From: Paenibacillus sp. Soil766
GTDB taxonomy: Bacteria; Bacillota; Bacilli; Paenibacillales; NBRC-103111
DNA: 64,000 bases
Direction of reading: 5' to 3'
Assembly: GCF_001428105.1 (NCBI RefSeq)
Contig: NZ_LMSJ01000012.1
Coordinates: 413,124 to 477,123 of the forward strand
A program made the translations under genes and the position numbers. Position 1 is the stretch's first letter, and the number at the start of each line of letters is the position of its first letter. The notes beneath the pieces are model-generated. The model was not told the origin of the DNA. It was given only the letters and a program-made list of their open reading frames with translations, and searched no databases. This document shows, one piece after another, positions 51,165 through 60,600 of the stretch.

Positions 51165-52250
51165 GTGGCCGATATTATGCTTAGACCCGACCTGAAAACA
51201 GCAGGCGGCGAAGTCTGCGATATTATGTACAATGGGGAGTTTGTCGGTACGTTAACGCTAGTCTACAGGGAATCGGATCGTCTCAAAGGCGCGATTCATC
51301 TGGAGCAGCAATCCATCACGATTGTGAATAAGCAAGCGGTTTATGATTTTGCCCAGTCCTATATCCAGGATGTGATTGATGCGCTTGGAATCGCCCAGTG
51401 TGAAGTTACGGTTAGCTATAGTGATTATGATTTTGTCATTGTGACCGAGCATGCTGTTCAGCCGTTGGACATTCAAGAGGATTATATATCGAGTGTAGAC
51501 CTCCTGCATGATGATGGAATAGATTATTCGTGGCTAAGGGAAGATATAAGCCTGGATGATCAGGAGTCGGATTTGTCTGCGGAACAGCTGGATATGCTGG
51601 AAGAACGGAAGAAAGAACAGGGATATGAACTCGTCATCGTTAACGAAAATAGGAGCAGTGTCGAATATCACGTGTATGATAAGGATGCTGAGTTAATCGC
51701 AGAAGCCATCCTGCATATATATGGGTCCGAAGTGATCGGGGATATTACGTGGAAATTTGATCCTTTTGATGAAGAGATGGACATTGTCACTGAACTTATG
51801 GTGGCAGATTTCAATGAAGAACAGACCGATTCGTTCGTGTTCCATATGATTTTTAATGGTGAGACCGTTGATACAGTGGAATTAACGCATATTGATATGC
51901 TGGATTTGGTGGATGACATTCAATCTGAAGATGATATGTGGATACCAACACGAGACGACTATTCAATCATTTTGGTTAGAGATGATTTGGATACGTTATC
52001 TTATGAGATTTATCAGCAATCCTACGGCGGTTTACCGATCGGAACCGCAACGGTGGATATTAGCTCGCGGCAGCTCACAGGATTTATTGATTTTCGTGAG
52101 CCCGGAGATTCGGATGATCGAGAGCTGATCGCCACATTGTTGTTAGATGAGTTAGATAAAGAGAAGGAATACGAAACCTTCAATTTATCTATGCTCTACC
52201 GGAATAAGCTGATCGACGAAATTATGTTTGAAACCGAACAAATTCACTAA
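51165..52250 (+). CDS. Acidic cytoplasmic protein built of three related repeats, unknown
   Basis: The 361-residue protein has no signal or membrane segment and is rich in Asp and Glu. Repeat 2 (about 154-248; YELVIVNENRSSVEYHVYD) and repeat 3 (about 266-358; YSIILVRDDLDTLSYEIYQ) align along their length and share an ending of the type F.M.FNGE.VD/F.LSMLYRNKLIDEI. Repeat 1 (about 16-105; DIMYNGEFVGTLTLVYRES) is more distant. The linker 120-150 is highly acidic. GTG at 51165 with GAGGAGGCGA 8 bases upstream is the start. I do not recognise the family. It is monocistronic and ends in a strong terminator. Confidence 0.65.
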   Translation: MADIMLRPDLKTAGGEVCDIMYNGEFVGTLTLVYRESDRLKGAIHLEQQSITIVNKQAVYDFAQSYIQDVIDALGIAQCEVTVSYSDYDFVIVTEHAVQPLDIQEDYISSVDLLHDDGIDYSWLREDISLDDQESDLSAEQLDMLEERKKEQGYELVIVNENRSSVEYHVYDKDAELIAEAILHIYGSEVIGDITWKFDPFDEEMDIVTELMVADFNEEQTDSFVFHMIFNGETVDTVELTHIDMLDLVDDIQSEDDMWIPTRDDYSIILVRDDLDTLSYEIYQQSYGGLPIGTATVDISSRQLTGFIDFREPGDSDDRELIATLLLDELDKEKEYETFNLSMLYRNKLIDEIMFETEQIH

Positions 52251-52261
52251 CCGAAATGAAC

Positions 52262-52308
52262 AAAAAAAGGCATGATCTCTCACCCTAACATGAGAGACAT
52301 GCCTTTTA
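52262..52308. terminator. Bidirectional terminator between the repeat-protein gene and the nitroreductase gene
   Basis: AAAAGGCATG-TCTCTCA and TGAGAGA-CATGCCTTTT form a long stem with one internal mismatch; A and T runs flank it. Confidence 0.9.
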
Positions 52309-52323
52309 CTACATGAACTGTTA

Positions 52324-52953
52324 TTAGAAAGAGTTAGAAACTGTGATTTGATCTAACGAAATGCGACCAGCCGCGCGTGCTGGCGTAGCAGCCAAACCAA
52401 CGCTGATCAACATAACAGGCACATAACGTGCAGGAACATTGAAAGCTTCTACGAATTTGCCAGCATCATAACCACCCATTGGGCAAGTGTCGTAGCCAAG
52501 TGCTTTTGCTGCAAGCATCAAGTTCATTGCTGCAAGCGAAGCATTGCGAATCGCTTCATCGCGTGCAACTTGTGGGTATTGGTACGCGCCTTCGATTTGT
52601 GCAACTAGCGTATCCATTACAGCTTGTGGAAGGAACCCGCCAGCAACCGCTGGACCGAACACAGCTTGCGCATTTTTGTTGGCTTCAAGATCACCAAGAA
52701 CGGCGATAACGACAGAGCTTTCAACGATTTGTTTTTGGCCGTAAGCGATTGGAAGCAGTTTTTCTTTTTGTGCTTGGTCGTCGATAACAAGAAGCTTCCA
52801 ATGCTGAAGATTCCAAGCGGATGGTGCCAAGGCAGCGGAAGTTAAGATTTGCTCAAGATCAGCTTTAGGCATTGTGTGCCCAGTTTGGTATTGCTTTACC
52901 GAGTGACGATCTTCGATTACTTTCAAAACTTCATTTTGTACTTGTGTGCTCAT
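52324..52953 (-). CDS. Nitroreductase-family flavoprotein
   Basis: The 209-residue protein follows the FMN-dependent nitroreductase pattern: an N-terminal DRHSVKQYQ basic motif for FMN (residues 15-23), APSAWNLQHWKLLVI (about 43-57), ASLAAMNLMLAAKALGYDTCPMGGYD (about 147-170 region, cited in part), and a C-terminal VMLISVGLA. It reduces nitro compounds or quinones with NAD(P)H; closest in look to Bacillus YdgI/YodC. GGAGGGATCCG precedes the ATG at 52953. Confidence 0.87.
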   Translation of the reverse strand: MSTQVQNEVLKVIEDRHSVKQYQTGHTMPKADLEQILTSAALAPSAWNLQHWKLLVIDDQAQKEKLLPIAYGQKQIVESSVVIAVLGDLEANKNAQAVFGPAVAGGFLPQAVMDTLVAQIEGAYQYPQVARDEAIRNASLAAMNLMLAAKALGYDTCPMGGYDAGKFVEAFNVPARYVPVMLISVGLAATPARAAGRISLDQITVSNSF

Positions 52954-53165
52954 TACGGATCCCTCCAAGGATTAAAATTAGTTCTGTATATTGTTGTTCA
53001 ACCATCGAAAAGCATGCATGTTAGTCTTTGGTAAGCGCTCGATGAACTGTAAACAACTTTGTAACAATTTACTGTAATCATAAATGTTATAGTTGATCAT
53101 GTCAAGAGAGACTTTCCCGTTGTCGTAAAATGTTGGATAATGGAAAAAGAAAGGGGTTGTTTCTC

Positions 53166-53447
53166 TTGAAATTTTCGCAAAAAGAGTTGAATCACCTTGT
53201 TTTTTTGAGCGAAGTCGTATTGACAGGAAAAAAGAAGAGCTTGATGGATGAAACCTTACAATGCTTACTCTATATTGTGAAATCACTTGAAGAAGTCGAG
53301 CTTCCTGATTCTGTCGTTGGACAAATTGAGCGATTAACTGCTTTAATTGAGACAGATTTGCGCGATGAGAATGTGCGTATGCAAGAGATCCGCGGACACT
53401 TAGATTGGATGCAAAAGAAGGAGCGAAATTCTTCCTTGCCATCCTAG
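53166..53447 (+). CDS. Small protein, unknown (93 aa)
   Basis: The product MKFSQKELNHLVFLSEVVL... is helical, charged and without signal or membrane segment. TTG at 53166 is used because AAAGGGG lies 9-10 bases upstream; an ATG at 53130 in the same frame has no ribosome site. Its context (just before the queDEC promoter) gives no clue. Not recognised as a named family. Confidence 0.5.
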   Translation: MKFSQKELNHLVFLSEVVLTGKKKSLMDETLQCLLYIVKSLEEVELPDSVVGQIERLTALIETDLRDENVRMQEIRGHLDWMQKKERNSSLPS

Positions 53448-53450
53448 TAG

Positions 53451-53478
53451 GTGACATTCTGTCTATTTATGATATAAT
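53451..53478 (+). promoter_or_regulatory. Probable promoter of queDEC
   Basis: GTGACA (53451-53456) and TATAAT (53473-53478) are 16 bases apart. The leader would be only about 33 bases long, too short for a preQ1 riboswitch. Confidence 0.55.
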
Positions 53479-53517
53479 GTAGAGTACTGTTTTTTTTGAA
53501 TATATGAGGTGATTATA

Positions 53518-53991
53518 ATGAGCTATGAAATCCCAGTAAATGTGCAAGAGTTGGGGCGTGACATCCAAGAGAACCAATTGAAATATCACCATAAATCCGT
53601 TTTGATTTCCAAAGAATTTACGTTTGACAGTGCGCATCATCTGCATTGTTATGAGGGAAAATGTAAAAGTCTACATGGCCATACTTATAAGCTGCAAGTG
53701 ATTATGCGGGGAAAAGTGGATAGCCGAGGGATCGCAATTGATTTTGGAGATATCAAAAGAATTACGAAAGAACGTGTGATTGATCGATTGGATCATCGCT
53801 ATCTGAACGACGTATTGCCGCCGATGAATACGACGGCTGAGAATATGGTAGTTTGGATCTACGAAGAAATTCATCAAGCCTTGCTTGATGAGAAGCTGTA
53901 TCCAGCCATTTCTTTGGACGAGATTCGCCTATGGGAAACGCCGACTAGCTATGCAGCCATCACTCGTTCGATGATGGAGGAGGATCTGTAA
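53518..53991 (+). CDS. queD: 6-carboxytetrahydropterin synthase QueD
   Basis: The 157-residue enzyme converts dihydroneopterin triphosphate to 6-carboxytetrahydropterin, the second step to preQ0 and queuosine. Zinc ligands and catalytic Cys are visible in FDSAHHLHCYEGKCKSLHGH (about residues 38-57), and the pterin-binding Glu in LWETPTSYA near the C terminus. A 25-residue N-terminal extension precedes the core. GAGGTGAT lies 5 bases before the ATG at 53518. Its TAA overlaps the queE ATG by one base. Confidence 0.92.
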   Translation: MSYEIPVNVQELGRDIQENQLKYHHKSVLISKEFTFDSAHHLHCYEGKCKSLHGHTYKLQVIMRGKVDSRGIAIDFGDIKRITKERVIDRLDHRYLNDVLPPMNTTAENMVVWIYEEIHQALLDEKLYPAISLDEIRLWETPTSYAAITRSMMEEDL

Positions 53992-54671
53992 TGCGTGATA
54001 TTCGCATTCCCATGGTCGAGATCTTCGAGACGGTTGAAGGGGAGGGAACCCGTGCCGGGTTCCCAACCATCTTCGTCCGTCTTTTTGGTTGCAACCTGCG
54101 CTGCTCGTGGTGTGATACCACGTACAGCTACCCGCCGGCGGAAGCCGAGAACGTCATGACCATTGCTGAAATTATCAGCAAGGTAGAGACGTTCCGCTCC
54201 CGGCATATTTGCCTAACAGGCGGCGAGCCGCTCCTGTACGGCAACAAATCACTCGCGTTGATCGAGGCGCTCGCAGAGCTTGCGCAGGTCGACGACCTGC
54301 ACATCGAGACGAATGGGGCGATTGACCTCGCACCGTTTATCTCGCAAGTATCGTCGCCTAAGGTGCGCTACGTTATGGACTTCAAGCTGCCGGATTCCGG
54401 CGAAATGGATCAGATGATCTATAGTAACTTCGAGCTTCTGCGCGAGCAAGATGAGTTGAAGTTTGTTATCGGTAGCGATCTCGACTTCCGTACAGCAGTT
54501 AACGTACTTCAAGAGTATCCAACGAAGGCGCTGCCGATGTTCAGTCCCGTGTGGGAAACGATGCCGCCGCGTAAGTTGGTCGATCTGATGCTGGCCGAAG
54601 GGCTATCAAAAGTAAAGCTTAATATGCAGTTGCATAAGATTATTTGGGACCCAGCAATGCGCGGCGTCTAG
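53991..54671 (+). CDS. queE: 7-carboxy-7-deazaguanine synthase QueE (radical SAM)
   Basis: The 226-residue radical SAM enzyme contracts 6-carboxytetrahydropterin to 7-carboxy-7-deazaguanine. The iron-sulfur motif CNLRCSWC (CxxxCxxC, about residues 34-41), the preceding ETVEGEGTRAGFPTIFVRLFG and the GGEP motif LTGGEPLLY are present. It overlaps queD by one base and should be translationally coupled to it. The coding sequence from about 54050 to 54310 is richer in G+C than its neighbours. Confidence 0.93.
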   Translation: MRDIRIPMVEIFETVEGEGTRAGFPTIFVRLFGCNLRCSWCDTTYSYPPAEAENVMTIAEIISKVETFRSRHICLTGGEPLLYGNKSLALIEALAELAQVDDLHIETNGAIDLAPFISQVSSPKVRYVMDFKLPDSGEMDQMIYSNFELLREQDELKFVIGSDLDFRTAVNVLQEYPTKALPMFSPVWETMPPRKLVDLMLAEGLSKVKLNMQLHKIIWDPAMRGV

Positions 54672-54736
54672 CCAATAGGCATTGTACACGACGTGTACAG
54701 TGCCATTTTCCAATTAATATAAAGAGGTGCTTAGGT

Positions 54737-55432
54737 ATGAGTGAAAATCAAAAAAGAGCCGTCATCATTCTTAGCGGCGGTCTAGATAGTACGACATGTA
54801 TGGGACTTGCCAAGGAAGCGGGCTATGAGTTGTTTCCGATTTCTTTTGACTATGGACAGCGTCACAAGATTGAAATAGAGAATGCCAAGCAAGTTGCTGA
54901 GCATTATGGGGTTGCAGCGCGTCACAAAATCATCAAGTTAGATTTCCTGCGCGATTTCGGTGGGAGTGCTCTGACCGACGATACGATTGCTGTTCCCAAT
55001 GTGACAAATGCTCCTGAGACTGAAGAAATCCCTGTTACTTATGTACCGGGACGGAATTTATTATTTCTTTCCATTGCAACTTCCTATGCAGAAGTCACGG
55101 GTTCACAAGCCATTTACATTGGTGTGAATGCATTAGATTACAGCGGTTACCCGGATTGTCGACCTGAATTCATCCACAAAGTAGAAGAAGTTATTGCGCT
55201 GGCAACCAAAGTCGGTGTCGAAGGCAAGGGGATTACGATTGAAACACCATTGATCTCTTGGACGAAAGCGAAGATCGTAGAAGAAGGATTGAAAATCGGT
55301 GTTCCATATGAGCTGACAACATCGTGCTACAATGGTAAAGCAGAAGCTTGCGGCGAATGCGACAGTTGTCGATTGCGGTTGAAAGGCTTCGAAGAAGCGG
55401 GTTCTAAGGATCCGATCGCATATTTAGCGTAG
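54737..55432 (+). CDS. queC: 7-cyano-7-deazaguanine (preQ0) synthase QueC
   Basis: The 231-residue ATP-dependent ligase turns 7-carboxy-7-deazaguanine and ammonia into preQ0. The PP-loop ILSGGLDSTTC (about residues 11-21) and the zinc-binding cysteines in TSCYNGKAEACGECDSCRLR (about 196-215) are typical. ATG 54737 is chosen because AAAGAGGTG lies 8-16 bases upstream; the longer open frame runs into queE. No queF follows, so preQ0 reduction must be coded elsewhere. Confidence 0.93.
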   Translation: MSENQKRAVIILSGGLDSTTCMGLAKEAGYELFPISFDYGQRHKIEIENAKQVAEHYGVAARHKIIKLDFLRDFGGSALTDDTIAVPNVTNAPETEEIPVTYVPGRNLLFLSIATSYAEVTGSQAIYIGVNALDYSGYPDCRPEFIHKVEEVIALATKVGVEGKGITIETPLISWTKAKIVEEGLKIGVPYELTTSCYNGKAEACGECDSCRLRLKGFEEAGSKDPIAYLA

Positions 55433-55462
55433 CTGTACGGGGAAGAGAAAGGCGGTGCTTGC

Positions 55463-56140
55463 ATGACTCGTATTATGGTTGTTGATGATGACGCGGATAT
55501 CCGAGAGTTGATTCGCGTTTATTTGGCAGGGGAAGGCCTAACTGTTGTGCAAGCCAGCAATGGTCAAGAGGCGCTAAGTCTTATGGAATCCGTTCCTGCT
55601 GACCTAGTCGTGCTGGATGTTATGATGCCTATGATGGATGGCTGGGAGCTATGCCGCGAATTGCGATCGCATTACCCGGAACTTCCTTTGTTGATGGTGA
55701 CTGCGAAGAGTGAATCTGTACATAAGGTGAAGGGCTTCCAGCTCGGGACCGACGATTACTTAGTAAAGCCTTTTGACCCCGTAGAGTTAGTCATGAGAGT
55801 CAAGGCGCTATTAAAGCGATATCGTATTCATTCTTCACAAGTCATTTTCATAGGTGGCGTGACCATCGATCGAACAACATATGAAGTACGCTATCAGGAT
55901 CAGCGGTTTACGTTGCCATTGAAAGAATTTGAGCTACTCTATAAATTCGCAAGTCATGCGGGCCAAATCTTTACGCGTACTCAGCTGATTGAGCAAATTT
56001 GGGGGATGGATTATGAAGGCGATGAACGTACGGTGGATGTCCACATCAAACGATTGCGGGAACGATTTGAACCTTTCTCGGAAGGATTTCAGATTACAAC
56101 CATACGCGGTTTAGGCTACAGGCTTGAGGTGAAGGTATGA
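55463..56140 (+). CDS. OmpR/PhoB-family response regulator
   Basis: The 225-residue regulator has a receiver domain with acidic pocket VDDDADI, phosphoacceptor Asp52 (VVLDVMMP) and KPFDPVEL, and a C-terminal winged helix (about 128-223) with IWGMDYEGDERTVDVHIKRLRERF. It pairs with the kinase whose ATG overlaps its stop by 4 bases. There is no terminator between queC and this gene, so partial cotranscription with queDEC is possible. Two perfect 11-bp direct repeats at 57594-57615 before the RND pump are its likely target. Confidence 0.92.
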   Translation: MTRIMVVDDDADIRELIRVYLAGEGLTVVQASNGQEALSLMESVPADLVVLDVMMPMMDGWELCRELRSHYPELPLLMVTAKSESVHKVKGFQLGTDDYLVKPFDPVELVMRVKALLKRYRIHSSQVIFIGGVTIDRTTYEVRYQDQRFTLPLKEFELLYKFASHAGQIFTRTQLIEQIWGMDYEGDERTVDVHIKRLRERFEPFSEGFQITTIRGLGYRLEVKV

Positions 56141-57543
56141 TTAAATCGCTCTATTTACGTGTGGTTGTTACCTTTCTAGCAATTGTAGTGGCCAGTGTGC
56201 TTATCGCTTTTCCTTTAGCCATGTACTTTTTTACGAATATGATTTCTACGCAATTTCAATCCGAGATGCTCGCTGTTGGACGTCAAATAGTTACATTAAG
56301 CAATGAAGTGCAGCCGAAGAATTTGCATTCCTTTATAGCAGGGAGCAATAGACTGAACGAAAGTTATTTATTTACGCTTTTTGAGTCTAACGGTGAAACG
56401 ATAAAGGGAATTCCTGTGGATTCTAAAGGGAAACCGCGTATTCAACCAACAGAAGTCGCTGATGTGTTAAAGGGGCATGTTTATAAAAGTTTAGATCTCG
56501 GAGTACCACTACGTGGATTTTTCAGTGGGATTAGCTCCATAAAAGTAGGGGTACCGCTGACAGTTGGGAATCAGAACTATGCTTTATTTATACATACGAA
56601 TATCACAGAGGATGCTAGCCGTCAAATACGGACATTGATTACCTTTGTTCTTGCTATTGTCCTCATCGTGGGGAGCATGCTTATTCTGATCGCTTCGCGT
56701 TATCTAGTTAATCCTCTGAAGAAGCTGACTCTAGCGACAGAGAAGCTGGCTCGAGGTAATTTTAATGTCAATGTGAATGTGAATAATAAGGACGAATTGG
56801 GCAAACTCGCAGAGAGCTTCAACCATATGGCTGGAGAGCTTAAACAGTTGGAACAGATGCGTCAGGATTTTGTCTCGAATGTCTCACATGAGATCCAATC
56901 CCCGCTGACCTCGATTCGCGGCTTTTCCAAAGCGTTAAGGGAATCGGAAATCGCTGAGCAGGATCGGATTAAATACTTGGAGATCATTGAACGTGAGAGC
57001 GAACGTCTGTCTCGTCTAAGCGAGAATTTACTGAAGCTAGCTTCGTTGGAATCCGAGCATCATCCGTTTCATCCTACGATCTATGATTTAGACGAGCAAT
57101 TGCGTCGTATTGTTGTATTCTATGAACCGCAATGGTCTATGAAAGAATTGGATATGGATCTGGCACTGCCTCGTGTGAAAATCTTTGCAGATAGCGATCA
57201 ATTAAGCCAAGTGTGGATGAATGTGATTGGTAATGCGATCAAATTCACATCGACGGGTGGACATATTTATATCAAACTAGTTCCACTTCGTGACCGGGTT
57301 CAAATATGGATTCAAGATAATGGAATCGGTATTCCATTAGATGAGCAAGGTCGAATTTTTGACCGATTCTATAAGGTGGATCAAGCCAGGCAGCGCGATA
57401 GCGGCAGTGGTCTTGGGCTTGCTATTGTAAGGAAAATCATTGATATGCACGATGGAACGATTGAGGTTCAAAGTGAGGTCGGTAAAGGCACGTTATTTCT
57501 TATCGTGTTACCGACGACGCACTCGCCAACTAAAAAGAGTTGA
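56137..57543 (+). CDS. Sensor histidine kinase
   Basis: The 468-residue kinase has two membrane helices (about 8-30 and 165-190) flanking an extracellular sensor of about 130 residues, a HAMP domain (about 190-240), a HisKA domain with His251 in SNVSHEIQSPL, and a HATPase domain with N box IGNAIKF, DNGIGIP and GSGLGLAIV. The H box has Gln-Ser in place of the more usual Leu-Arg (HEIQSP), a known variant. It forms a pair with the response regulator through an ATGA overlap. Confidence 0.92.
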   Translation: MIKSLYLRVVVTFLAIVVASVLIAFPLAMYFFTNMISTQFQSEMLAVGRQIVTLSNEVQPKNLHSFIAGSNRLNESYLFTLFESNGETIKGIPVDSKGKPRIQPTEVADVLKGHVYKSLDLGVPLRGFFSGISSIKVGVPLTVGNQNYALFIHTNITEDASRQIRTLITFVLAIVLIVGSMLILIASRYLVNPLKKLTLATEKLARGNFNVNVNVNNKDELGKLAESFNHMAGELKQLEQMRQDFVSNVSHEIQSPLTSIRGFSKALRESEIAEQDRIKYLEIIERESERLSRLSENLLKLASLESEHHPFHPTIYDLDEQLRRIVVFYEPQWSMKELDMDLALPRVKIFADSDQLSQVWMNVIGNAIKFTSTGGHIYIKLVPLRDRVQIWIQDNGIGIPLDEQGRIFDRFYKVDQARQRDSGSGLGLAIVRKIIDMHDGTIEVQSEVGKGTLFLIVLPTTHSPTKKS

Positions 57544-57548
57544 ACAAG

Positions 57549-57588
57549 AAACTTGGGCATGTACACCAAATGTACACCAAGTTTTTTT
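57549..57588 (+). terminator. Terminator of the two-component operon
   Basis: AAACTTGG (57549-57556) pairs with CCAAGTTT (57577-57584), with an inner TGTACA-CCAAA-TGTACA hairpin and a T run after. It separates the regulator genes from the pump genes. Confidence 0.82.
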
Positions 57589-57593
57589 GATTT

Positions 57594-57615
57594 GTTCATA
57601 TTGAGTTCATATTGA
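57594..57615 (+). promoter_or_regulatory. Two perfect 11-bp direct repeats, likely OmpR-family binding site
   Basis: GTTCATATTGA occurs twice in a row without a gap, one helical turn apart. OmpR/PhoB regulators bind such tandem repeats as head-to-tail dimers just upstream of weak -35 regions. The site lies between the two-component operon and the pump gene, about 45 bases before the pump ATG. Confidence 0.65.
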
Positions 57616-57660
57616 ACCTGTATCTTTAACTCACAATCATTAGTTGAGGGGAGTACAGGA

Positions 57661-60600
57661 ATGAATCGACTCACACATTTTTCGATGAAAAACGTATCCG
57701 CGTTATTCATCATCATGATCATGCTTTTTGTAGGCGGCTTGTATTCAGCAACACAGCTGAAGGAAGAGAACATGCCGAACGTTTCCTTCCCTGTTGTGGC
57801 CGTTACAACGACCTACACGGGCGCGCCAAAGGACGTTATGGATGAAATTACCGTACCGATTGAGAAGAAGTTGGCGAATCTAGAAGATTTAGATTCCATG
57901 CAATCCACTTCAAGCGATAATTTCTCTATGGTTATTATTTTCTTCAAGCAAAATGTCGATATTGACAAAAAGAAGCAAGCTGTACAGGATGCCTTGTCAT
58001 CAGTTTCCTTACCAGCTACAGCAGGTGCTCCCAAGGCTTCTACCTTCGGTGCGGCCTCGTTCCCTTCGAATTATTTAGTCGCCTATGCGAACGAAGGAGT
58101 CAGCCAAACTGAGCTTGATAAAACGTTCAAGGATACGATTAAACCAGGTCTTGAAGGTATCAAAGGGATCGACCATATGGACATTATCGGTGCCAGAGAT
58201 ACCTCGCTCGATATTGAGCTAGATGCAGCGGCCTTAGATGTCTATGGTTTGTCACCAGGCATGGTGAGTAATGCCATTAATACCGCGGCGACAAAAACTC
58301 CGATCGGTTCTATTGAAATCGATGGTAATAGCAAAATGACCCGCGTTACCGGCAATTTATCCAGTTTGTTTGATCTCCAAAAGGTAGAGATTACTACGCC
58401 TACGGGCGCCATTGTTACCTTGGATCAAGTATCCAAAGTAAAAGCCATTACGGAATCTGATTTTAATGGACGTCTCGATGGCAAGCCAGCGATTGGAATG
58501 ATTTTATATAAAGCTGGCAGTGCGAACGCCGTTGAGTTCTCCGAAGAAATCGAGAAGAACATTACGGAATGGAAAACAACCTTACCGAACATTACGTTCA
58601 AAAGCACTTTTGATAGTGCCGATCAAATTAAGGAATCGATCTCTGGACTTGTCCGTGAAGGAATCGTAGGTGCAGTCCTTGCGTCCTTGATGATTCTAGT
58701 TTTCTTGCGAAATGTACGTATGACACTCATCGTACTCGTCTCGATTCCACTCTCTATTTTGATCACATTATTATTAATGTCGACTTTAGACCTCACGCTC
58801 AATACGATGACACTTGGCGGTATATTTATCGCGGTTGGACGGGTTGTCGATGACTCGATTGTCGTTATTGAAAACATTTATGCTTCCTTGGAAAAAGCGC
58901 AGGAACGTAAAGAATCCGTTATTGCTTTAGCAACGAAACAAGTTTCGATGGCGATTACGTCGTCTACCTTGGCTACCGTTGGGGTATTTGCTCCACTTGC
59001 ATTGGTAACTGGAGTTGTAGGTGGTTTCTTCCGACCTTTCGCATTAACGATTGCTTGTGCACTTCTTTCATCCTTAATCGTAGCTTTAACGGTTATTCCT
59101 ATGCTTTCGAAATTACTTGTGTTGCGTAGTAAACCAGGTAAGGTTCAGCATGATGAATCTGCGCCAACGAAAATGACGATGTTTTATGAAAAAGTACTGA
59201 CGTGGAGCTTGAAAAATAAGATCAAAACGTTATTAGTCGCACTAGTCTTGCTCATTGGGACAATGGCTGGAACGATTCCGTTCTTATCTGTATCCTTTTT
59301 GCCTGCCTCAGCTGCATCGCATATCATGTATTTCCAATTAAAATTGCCATATTCAACGTCTTTTGACGCAACAGATAGCAAAACAAAAGAAATCGAAACA
59401 GTCTTGTTAGACCTGAAGGATTCCAATGGTGAGCCGGTATTTAAGTTTGTTGAGGCACTAGTGGGTTATGCTGGCAAGGATGATGAGCAAATTCCTTACG
59501 CGTCTCAGATTTTCCTTGAAGTCAATGAGAATGTAGATCCAGTTAAAGTGCAAGAGCAAACGACCGCTTATATTTTATCTGAGCTGCCGAATGGTTCAGA
59601 AGTTGAGCCTAAGTCCATGGAAGGTGATTTCGGGGTATCAAGTACGGACTTCGCCTACACACTCCAAGGGGACGATCAGCTTCAATTAGAGAAAGCAGCT
59701 AGAATGGTGAAAGAGAAATTGAACACTTTCCCTGAGCTTGCCGAAGTTGAAGACAATTTGAGTGATGCCAAAACAGAAATTGAAATTGCCGTTGATCAGA
59801 AAAAGGCTAGAGCCTTTGGCTTAAGCGCTGCATCCGTTCGAGATGCGGCACGCACATGGATTTCAAAGCAGAATCTAGGCGATATGAAATTCGATAATAT
59901 TGTCTATACAACAACGGTTTCATTGGAAAAAACAGACAAAAATTCCCTTGAGAAGCTGGGCAATATTCCGTTAACAGCTCAGAATGGGTCGACCATTCTT
60001 TTGAAGGAAGTCGCGAAAATCAATGAAACGAAAGGCGCTGCTTCCCTTGCCAGGGAAAATCAGTCGCAGCTCGTGAAAGTTTCTGCCAAAATTAATTCAG
60101 ACAATAAGACAGCTGTGAGTGCGAAGTTAGCTACAGCTCTGAAGGAGTTAGAGCTTCCAGAGGGTGTTACACCGCAAATTACAGGCGTATCTGAAGATGT
60201 GAACGAGAGCTTTACTCAGTTGTTTGTAGCGATGGCTGCTGCTATTTTCGTAGTCTACTTAATCATGGTGTTGGCGTTCGGGAATGCAAGTGCACCATTT
60301 GCGATTCTGTTCTCACTTCCTCTAGCTGTTATTGGCGGTCTCTTAGGTCTCGTTATTGCAAGAGAGCCTTTAACGGTAACTTCGATGATCGGGTTCCTCA
60401 TGTTGATTGGTATCGTCGTCACGAATGCGATCGTATTGATCGACCGTGCACAACAACTGCGTGAAGAGGGGTATACCGTTCGTCATGCGCTTATTGAAGC
60501 AGGGAAAATCAGACTTCGTCCTATTATCATGACAGCCGGGGCAACTATTATGGCGTTAGTACCGCTAGCACTTGGTATCTCAGCTGAGGGCGGATTAATT

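Noticed and set aside
53448..53517. preQ1 riboswitch before queD
   Set aside because: The gap between promoter and start is too short and no C-rich/A-rich pseudoknot pattern is present.
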